Shown here: piece by piece, positions 6,108 to 7,560 of the stretch
Numbering within the stretch: position 1 is the stretch's first letter
Layout: each line of letters begins with the position of its first letter
Assembly: GCA_903921965.1 (NCBI GenBank)
Contig: CAIXSE010000232.1
Span: forward strand, 1 to 7,560
Origin: an uncultured Thermoleophilia bacterium
GTDB taxonomy: Bacteria; Actinomycetota; Thermoleophilia; UBA2241
Length of the DNA: 7,560 nucleotides
Direction: 5' to 3'
Made by a program: the position numbers and the translations under genes
The notes under the pieces: generated by a model
Databases searched by the model: none
Seen by the model: the letters and a program-made list of their open reading frames with translations, nothing else
What the model was told of the DNA's origin: nothing

Positions 6108-7540
6108 CACGCCTCCGCCGAGATGCCGCGTGTCTGCGGCGTGCCGAGCCGGCAGACGGCCTCGGCCGTGAGGAGCTCGTCGTACTGCTCCGAAGTCAGC
6201 AGGCCGCGACCGAGGGCGACGTCGCGGATGGTGCGCCCGGTCTGCTCTGCCTCGCGGGCGACCTCGGAGGCGGCCTCGTAGCCGATCTCCGGCACGAGGG
6301 CGGTGGCGGCGGCGCTGGAGGCGCGCACGTGCGCCGCGCAGCGTCCCTCGTCGGCCTCCAGGCCTTCGACGCAGTACCTGCGCAGGATCTCGCAGCTGCG
6401 CGCCAGCAGCGAGAGGCTCTGCAGCAGGCAGTCGGCGACGAGCGGCAGGAAGGCGTTGAGCTCGAGGCTGCCGAGGCCGCAGGCGGCGGCGATGGTGGCG
6501 TCGTAGCCGGCCACCATGAGCGCCGCCTGGCTCACGGCCTCGGGGATCACCGGGTTGACCTTGCCGGGCATGATGCTCGAGCCGGCCTGACGCCGCGGCA
6601 GCCGCAGCTCGCCGAGCCCGGCCTCCGGACCCGAGCTCAGCAGGCGCAGGTCGCCGCAGACCTTGAGCAGCGTCATGGCGTGCGCCTTGAGGATGCCGGA
6701 GACCTCTACGAAGACGTCGGTGTTCTGCGTGGCCTCCGTGAGGTTCTCGGCGCGCGCGAAGCCGATGCCGGTGAGCTCGCGCAGGGTGTCGACGACGCGG
6801 AAGATGTACTGCCGCGGCGCCGCGAAGCCGGTGCCGATGGCGGTGCCGCCGAGGTTGACCACGCGCAGGCGCTCTTCGCACTTGTAGATGCGCCAGCGGT
6901 CGCGGTTCAGCGCCTCCGCGTAGGCGCCCATCTCGCGCCCGAGCGTCGTGAGCACCGCGTCCTGGTACTGGGTGCGCCCGACCTTGACGACGTGCGCGAA
7001 CTCCTGCTCCTTCGCCTGGAAGGCTTCCTGCAGCGCGACGACCTGCTCCTCGAGCCTGTGGAGCAGCTCGATGGCCGCCAGGCGCAGCGCCGTCGGGTAC
7101 GTGTCGTTCGTGCTCTGGTGCAGGTTGACGTCGTCGGCGGGGGAGACGCGGTCGTAGGAGCCGGGGGCCTCGCCGAGGAGCTGCAGGGCGCGGTTGGCCA
7201 GCACCTCGTTGACGTTCATGTTGGTGCTGGTGCCGGCGCCGCCCTGCAGGCGGTCGACGACGATCTCGGGCGCGAGCCGGCCGTCGGTGAGCTCGCGGCA
7301 GGCGCGTTCGATGGCGTCGGCCTTGGCGTCGTCGCCGGCCCAGACGCCGAGGGCGCGGTTGGTGAGCGCGCAGGCGAGCTTGACCGCGCCGAAGGCGCGC
7401 GCCAGCTCGCCGTGCACCGGCTCGCCGGCGAGCGGGAAGTTCTCGAGCGCGCGCTCGGTGTGGGCGCCGTGCAGGCTCTGCGCCGGCACGGCCACCTCGC
7501 CGAGCAGGTCGTGCTCGATCCTGACGCCGCCGCTGTCCAT
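6107..7540 (-). CDS. aspA: Aspartate ammonia-lyase (aspartase)
   Basis: A 477-residue member of the aspartase/fumarase superfamily, the same length as Escherichia coli AspA. It reversibly converts L-aspartate to fumarate plus ammonium as a cytoplasmic homotetramer. Substrate-site regions are intact: GGAGTSTNMNVNE (100-112), HQSTNDTYPT (141-150), GRTQYQDAV (188-196), and the flexible loop GSSIMPGKVNPVIPE (320-334), with Ser322 as the expected catalytic base and Lys327 and Asn329 as carboxylate ligands. NPVIPE after the loop, rather than the NPTQCE of class II fumarases, points to aspartase. The C-terminal domain (GRTIRDVALGRGLLTSEQYDELL) is complete. It is the first visible gene of the unit with hydF and hydE, and its start is only 20 bases from the window edge, so a gene further upstream may precede it. 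The ATG at 7540 has only a modest GGGGCGG upstream. In this context it may feed ammonia or fumarate to hydrogen metabolism, which is inference. Confidence 0.94.
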   Translation of the reverse strand: MDSGGVRIEHDLLGEVAVPAQSLHGAHTERALENFPLAGEPVHGELARAFGAVKLACALTNRALGVWAGDDAKADAIERACRELTDGRLAPEIVVDRLQGGAGTSTNMNVNEVLANRALQLLGEAPGSYDRVSPADDVNLHQSTNDTYPTALRLAAIELLHRLEEQVVALQEAFQAKEQEFAHVVKVGRTQYQDAVLTTLGREMGAYAEALNRDRWRIYKCEERLRVVNLGGTAIGTGFAAPRQYIFRVVDTLRELTGIGFARAENLTEATQNTDVFVEVSGILKAHAMTLLKVCGDLRLLSSGPEAGLGELRLPRRQAGSSIMPGKVNPVIPEAVSQAALMVAGYDATIAAACGLGSLELNAFLPLVADCLLQSLSLLARSCEILRRYCVEGLEADEGRCAAHVRASSAAATALVPEIGYEAASEVAREAEQTGRTIRDVALGRGLLTSEQYDELLTAEAVCRLGTPQTRGISAEA

Positions 7541-7560
7541 GTGCCGCCCCGTGCGCCCCG

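Noticed and set aside
4453..6171. 572-codon plus-strand open frame opposite hydF and the start of hydE
   Set aside because: It lies wholly antisense to two confidently identified genes. The translation is Ala/Val/Asp/Glu/Arg-rich with no recognisable domain, as expected for an antisense frame in very GC-rich DNA.
6033..6881. 282-codon minus-strand frame overlapping aspA
   Set aside because: A shifted frame of aspA. Only its last 24 codons, starting at the aspA stop, have a ribosome site and are listed separately.

Overview
The window is uniformly GC-rich and densely coded, with six protein genes (one cut by the window edge), one tRNA gene, and no mobile element, CRISPR array or rRNA. The strong Shine-Dalgarno sites, encoded CCA on the tRNA, photolyase, two small glutaredoxin-fold proteins and [FeFe]-hydrogenase maturases suggest a high-GC bacterium with anaerobic hydrogen metabolism that also meets light and oxygen. 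A deep-branching actinobacterium is a reasonable guess, but the sequence alone does not fix the phylum.

Left part (1-1709): a DNA photolyase gene on the minus strand runs off the left edge. It is divergent from a two-gene plus-strand unit encoding paralogous glutaredoxin-like proteins, both with a CxxS rather than CxxC active site.

Middle (1710-3596): a minus-strand tRNA-Pro(CGG) gene with encoded CCA is followed by a plus-strand gene for an exported protein of seven beta-propeller repeats. The short gap at 3540-3596 separates this gene from the convergent hydrogenase unit.

Right part (3597-7540): a minus-strand unit is transcribed in the order aspartate ammonia-lyase, hydF, hydE. HydE is the radical-SAM enzyme acting on the cysteine-derived organometallic iron precursor, and HydF is the GTPase/[4Fe-4S] scaffold on which the di-iron subcluster of [FeFe]-hydrogenase is assembled. 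The third maturase (HydG) and the hydrogenase itself are not in the window. The unit's 5' end lies within 20 bases of the right edge, so more genes may lie upstream.

The most interesting points are the aspartase placed with the maturases (a possible ammonia source for the azadithiolate bridge), the tandem CxxS glutaredoxins, a 24-codon ORF bridging aspA and hydF, and an inverted repeat between hydF and hydE that covers the likely hydE ribosome binding site. I found no clearly new multi-gene system; most of the window belongs to known families.
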